DNA of 7,678 nucleotides, from the NCBI GenBank assembly GCA_020058355.1, contig JAGVEG010000017.1:1-7678 (forward strand), read 5' to 3'. How positions within the stretch are numbered: position 1 is the first letter of the stretch; the number at the start of each line of letters is the position of its first letter. The translations under genes were made by a program, and so were the position numbers. This DNA comes from Candidatus Berkelbacteria bacterium. Its GTDB lineage: Bacteria > Patescibacteriota > UBA1384 > CAILIB01. The notes beneath the pieces were generated by a model. That model did no database searches and was not told where the DNA came from. It saw only the letters and a program-made list of their open reading frames with translations. Positions 5,094 through 7,678 of the stretch are shown here, piece after piece.

Positions 5094-5130
5094 CGAAGCA
5101 ATACAAAACAATTTAATATAAAAAGCTTCG
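5094..5130 (+). promoter_or_regulatory. 5'-leader hairpin with A-rich loop
   Basis: CGAAGC (5094-5099) pairs exactly with GCTTCG (5125-5130) across a 25-base loop that is almost entirely A and T. It starts about two bases from the predicted transcript 5' end and finishes 11 bases before the ATG. No SD is present, so the open A-rich loop might act as a ribosome standby site. It might also simply protect the 5' end. Confidence 0.45.
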
Positions 5131-5141
5131 CCAGCAAACAT

Positions 5142-5339
5142 ATGGCTAAAACAGCCGCACACGAAGTACATGTATCAGTAGAAGGTGTAGAGACTCCTAA
5201 GCAGTCAATGTGGAATAAGGAATACCGCCTAATCAGCTCGAAGAACGTTGATTACGATAATCTTTCAGCATTTGAGTCTGCTGCCATGACCTTGGCACTC
5301 GTACTCTCCGTAATTGTCGGTAGCACCACGTTGGTATAA
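5142..5339 (+). CDS. Hypothetical small C-terminally anchored membrane protein, 65 aa
   Basis: I do not recognise this protein. It has 65 residues: a polar, charged N-terminal domain of about 45 residues (basic cluster near WNKEYRLISSKN, then acidic DYDN) and one hydrophobic segment at the extreme C-terminus (about 47-65). The likely topology is a cytoplasmic domain with a C-terminal anchor. No signal peptide is seen. The start at 5142 is the first ATG after the best promoter in the window, with a leader of about 50 bases and no SD. The strong promoter suggests abundant expression. The TAA stop lies within a TATAAT box. It follows another small single-pass membrane protein, and the two may work together, but nothing shows it. 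Confidence 0.75.
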   Translation: MAKTAAHEVHVSVEGVETPKQSMWNKEYRLISSKNVDYDNLSAFESAAMTLALVLSVIVGSTTLV

Positions 5340-5340
5340 T
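5332..5340 (+). promoter_or_regulatory. Extended -10 promoter candidate upstream of mpl
   Basis: TGG-TATAAT is a perfect extended -10 element overlapping the TAA stop of the 65-aa gene. The nearest -35-like hexamer, TTGTCG, is only 15 bases away. Transcripts would start near 5347 and run first through the hairpin at 5366-5387. Confidence 0.45.
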
Positions 5341-5365
5341 AGTAATACCAGAGAATAAGAACCAG

Positions 5366-5387
5366 ATGGGCCTTCGGGCCCATTTTT
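5366..5387 (+). terminator. Rho-independent terminator (UUCG tetraloop) between the 65-aa gene and mpl
   Basis: ATGGGCC-TTCG-GGCCCAT followed by T5: a 7-bp stem on a very stable tetraloop with a U-tract. It ends the 65-aa message. It lies only 14 bases before the mpl start codon, so mpl needs either readthrough or a promoter overlapping it. Confidence 0.9.
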
Positions 5388-5395
5388 GGTAGGCT
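5387..5395 (+). promoter_or_regulatory. Possible leaderless promoter of mpl
   Basis: TGG-TAGGCT overlaps the last T of the terminator and lies 6 bases before the mpl ATG. The placement repeats that at 4761-4769 and 2172-2177. The -10 match is only moderate and there is no -35 box. Confidence 0.3.
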
Positions 5396-5401
5396 CATCG
5401 C

Positions 5402-6799
5402 ATGAAACATATTCACTTCATAGGTATAGGTGGCGTTGGTATGAGTGCTGTTGCGCATATCGCGCAGCAACAGGGAATCACGGTGTCAGGAAGTGACGGC
5501 CCACTCTATCCACCCGTCAGTAATCTACTTACCGAATATGGTATTGAGCCCATGGTGGGTTATGCTGCGGAAAACATTTCGGCAACCGTTGACTGTTTTG
5601 TGATCGGCAAGTCAGCAAACCTGCTTCCCGAAGTAAATGAAGAGGTACGTACCGCACTTGCTTCCGGAATTCGTGTTGCTTCATACCCAGAGCTACTTAA
5701 TGAACTCCTTGGGGAGAGGCAGCGCTTTGTGATTACAGGTAGCTTTGGCAAATCTTCAATTACCGCTCTTGCTACCCATATTTTACAACAGGCTGGCAAG
5801 GATCCAAGCTATCTTGTGGGTGCACAGGCACTAAACCTTTCAAGTGGAGGGCATTTTGGTACGGGAAACATCGCGGTAGTAGAAGGGGATGAGTACCCAT
5901 CTGCTCACTTTGATAATTGTCCTAAGTTTTTACACTACCATCCAACAGCAGTGCTACTGACCTCAGGTGAGCATGATCACGTGAATGTCTACCCAACACT
6001 GACTGACTATCATCGGCCGTTTATTACACTTTTAGAGAGCTTGCCTGAATCTGCCTTGGTGATTGCTTGTGCAGAAGGCGCCCACGTTACCGAGCTGGTT
6101 CAGCATACGAAGGCCCAGGTGATCTGGTATGCAGGTCACTCCAGTGGCTGGGGTATCAGTGATGTACTACAGGGAGAAATAACAACAGCTAACCTTACAA
6201 AGGACGGCGTCGTGGTGGCTGAAGTGTCTACGACACAGCTGGGCCTTCATGTTCTTCAGAATATTGCTGGTGTGGCAGCGCTTCTCCTTACTACGGAAAG
6301 CGTGACACTCGATGAATTTTGCAAAGGAGTAGCCAGCTTTATGGGTGTTCGCCGACGGCTTGAGCGCAAGACTGACCTAGGAAAACCGGCCGTCTATGAA
6401 GATTTTGGTAGTAGTCACCCCAAGCTTCGCGCTGGCGTACGTACCATGCGTGAGTATTTTCCGAACAAACGGCTGCTCGTGGTCTTTGAGCCATATACGT
6501 TTAGTCTGCGTAATCAGACTATGCTACATTGGTACGACACACTCTTTGCGGGATGTGATGAAGTGATTATTCTTGACCCACCAAACCACGGAGCTCAGAC
6601 ACATCAGCAGGTGAGTGGAGGGGTAATTGCTGAGCGAGTGATGAGTACGGGGATTCCGGTACGGCTTGTGACGACAGGAGAAGAACTCCTACAACAGTTG
6701 CCGCAGGAGCTTTCAGCTACCAATGATATTCTTCTTATCGAAACGGCAGGAAATCTCCAAGGGGCGATTCCTGAAATTGTACGACGATTTAACAGCTGA
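5402..6799 (+). CDS. mpl: Mpl/MurC-type UDP-N-acetylmuramate:peptide ligase
   Basis: 465 residues, the usual Mpl/MurC size. Mpl attaches a muropeptide released from peptidoglycan to UDP-MurNAc using ATP in the cytoplasm; MurC adds L-Ala in the same way. All three Mur domains are visible: an N-terminal UDP-binding fold starting HFIGIGGVGMS (5-15) with YPPVS (36-40), the central ATPase, and a C-terminal domain with GVRRRLER (315-322) and FEPYTFSLRN (362-371). YPPVS, the FDNCPKFLHYHP block (170-181) and VRRRLE resemble Mpl more than MurC. VEGDEY (160-165) and EHDH (190-193) keep the metal and ATP residues. Odd points: the P-loop reads GSFGKSS (113-119) instead of GTHGKTT, and the conserved DFAHHP region reads DFGSSHP (334-340). 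It has no SD and starts 14 bases after a terminator. It overlaps ychF tail-to-tail by 11 bp. The fold is certain; the choice of Mpl over MurC is less so. Confidence 0.85.
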   Translation: MKHIHFIGIGGVGMSAVAHIAQQQGITVSGSDGPLYPPVSNLLTEYGIEPMVGYAAENISATVDCFVIGKSANLLPEVNEEVRTALASGIRVASYPELLNELLGERQRFVITGSFGKSSITALATHILQQAGKDPSYLVGAQALNLSSGGHFGTGNIAVVEGDEYPSAHFDNCPKFLHYHPTAVLLTSGEHDHVNVYPTLTDYHRPFITLLESLPESALVIACAEGAHVTELVQHTKAQVIWYAGHSSGWGISDVLQGEITTANLTKDGVVVAEVSTTQLGLHVLQNIAGVAALLLTTESVTLDEFCKGVASFMGVRRRLERKTDLGKPAVYEDFGSSHPKLRAGVRTMREYFPNKRLLVVFEPYTFSLRNQTMLHWYDTLFAGCDEVIILDPPNHGAQTHQQVSGGVIAERVMSTGIPVRLVTTGEELLQQLPQELSATNDILLIETAGNLQGAIPEIVRRFNS

Positions 6800-7678
6800 C
6801 GCGGAAATGGAGGATGTCACCGTCCTTAACAATATAGTCCTTACCTTCGACGCGGAGGTGTCCGGCAGCCTGTGCACCTGACTCACCACCATCGGCAACA
6901 AAGTCTGTGTAGGCAATAGTTTCGGCTCGAATAAAATGCTTGATGAAGTCGGTGTGAATCACGCCGGCAGCTTCAGGTGCGGGGGCGTCTTTCCGTACGG
7001 TCCATGCACGTACTTCCTGAGGACCAGCGGTGAAGAAGGTGATTAGGCTGAGTAGGCGATACGCTGATTGAATAAAACGGGTAAGACCAGCTTCGGTAAG
7101 AGAATAACTTTCAAGGTATTCACGGCGCTCTGCCGGTTCCAGGAGTGCAAGCTCGGCTTCGAGTTGGGCACAAAGTACAACAGTCTGATCGGGATTGCAG
7201 GGGAGACCGTGTTTTGCGATAAGATCGCCACTGGCAAGTCCAGCTTCTGACTCGCTCACGTTGAGTACAATGAGCTGTGGCTTGGCACTGAGTAGGCTCA
7301 GCTCACGGTGGACGATTTGCTCACCCGGAGTAGCGGCTGGCGCAAGTGAGGCAGGCTTTCCTTCGCTAAGGAGTGAGAAGATCTTTTCTGTGTAGGCAGC
7401 ACTCTCGGCAGCTTCGCCACCAAGTCGTGCGCCACGACGATAGCGCTCAAGGGCTTTTTCGGTAGTAGCAAGGTCGGCAAGGATGAGCTCGAGCTGAATA
7501 ACGTCAAGGTCGTGGGCAGGGTTTACCGTTCCATTTACATGAATAATGTCAGGGTTCTCAAAGCACCGAAGTACCAGGGCGATCGCGCCAGTTTGACGGA
7601 TGTGCGCCAAAAACTGATTACCGAGACCCTCACCCTCAGATGCTCCTTTTACGAGACCAGCGATATCAACAAACTCCA
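6789..7678 (-). CDS. ychF: YchF/OLA1 family ribosome-binding ATPase, N-terminus outside window
   Basis: 295 residues are visible, read from the right edge; about 65-70 N-terminal residues, including the P-loop, are missing. YchF is a universally conserved TRAFAC P-loop protein that binds ribosomes and prefers ATP over GTP. Visible signatures: the G3 region DIAGLVKGASEGEGLGNQF at the very start, and NVSE in place of the GTPase NKxD, the family's ATP-specificity mark. The coiled-coil insertion domain (about visible residues 55-110) is followed by the C-terminal TGS-like domain with FTAGPQEVRAWT, AAGVIHTDF and EGKDYIVKDGD. The frame continues past a TTG at 7610 with normal YchF residues upstream, so 7610 is not the start. 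The last 11 bases overlap the end of mpl on the other strand, and no terminator is seen between them. Confidence 0.95.
   Translation of the reverse strand, partial: EFVDIAGLVKGASEGEGLGNQFLAHIRQTGAIALVLRCFENPDIIHVNGTVNPAHDLDVIQLELILADLATTEKALERYRRGARLGGEAAESAAYTEKIFSLLSEGKPASLAPAATPGEQIVHRELSLLSAKPQLIVLNVSESEAGLASGDLIAKHGLPCNPDQTVVLCAQLEAELALLEPAERREYLESYSLTEAGLTRFIQSAYRLLSLITFFTAGPQEVRAWTVRKDAPAPEAAGVIHTDFIKHFIRAETIAYTDFVADGGESGAQAAGHLRVEGKDYIVKDGDILHFRVSC

Overview
The window looks like a piece of a small, compact bacterial chromosome. My best guess is a member of the Candidate Phyla Radiation (Patescibacteria), but this rests on gene style and not on a marker phylogeny. Supporting points are very short spacers, promoters embedded in the stop codons of upstream genes, several genes with no Shine-Dalgarno site, and small unrecognised membrane proteins beside core genes. 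There is also a membrane-anchored Clp-type ATPase paired with a small membrane protein, a context I recall from such genomes. UGA is used as a stop (mpl, the genes ending at 4629 and 5060) and never appears in-frame in a recognised gene, so the UGA=Gly code of Gracilibacteria and Absconditabacteria is excluded.

Layout. (1) Positions 1-2164, minus strand: a two-gene operon of a ~109-aa membrane protein and a Clp/Hsp100 AAA+ ATPase. The ATPase runs off the left edge. It has two transmembrane helices at its N-terminus, and its first AAA+ module has lost the catalytic signatures. (2) 2241-2812, minus: a free-standing ~144-aa gene of unknown function with its own promoter, strong SD and intrinsic terminator. 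(3) 2825-3914, minus: a tRNA cluster Gly(GCC), Cys(GCA), secG, Leu(CAG), Phe(GAA), Val(UAC), all with encoded CCA. secG sits between tRNA-Cys and tRNA-Leu with only 10 and 6 bases of spacing. The cluster also holds a long imperfect inverted repeat (3120-3208) and a duplicated, covarying hairpin at the tRNA-Val 3' end. (4) 3915-5340, plus: three genes of unknown function (153 aa, 94 aa with one TM segment, 65 aa with a C-terminal TM segment), each with its own expression signals. (5) 5402-6799, plus: an Mpl/MurC-type muropeptide ligase. It overlaps tail-to-tail by 11 bp with ychF, which runs off the right edge on the minus strand.

How the parts relate. SecG (Sec translocon), Mpl (cell-wall peptide ligation or recycling), YchF (ribosome-associated ATPase) and the tRNAs are housekeeping functions that share space but not a pathway. 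The only clear functional pair is the membrane-anchored Clp-like ATPase with its overlapping small membrane partner. I see no transposase, phage gene, CRISPR array or toxin-antitoxin pair. The features most worth a second look are the degenerate D1 module of the ATPase, the covarying tRNA-Val trailer hairpins, the long inverted repeat between tRNA-Phe and tRNA-Val, and the -10-like hexamers placed 6-7 bases before three SD-less start codons, which suggest leaderless transcripts.
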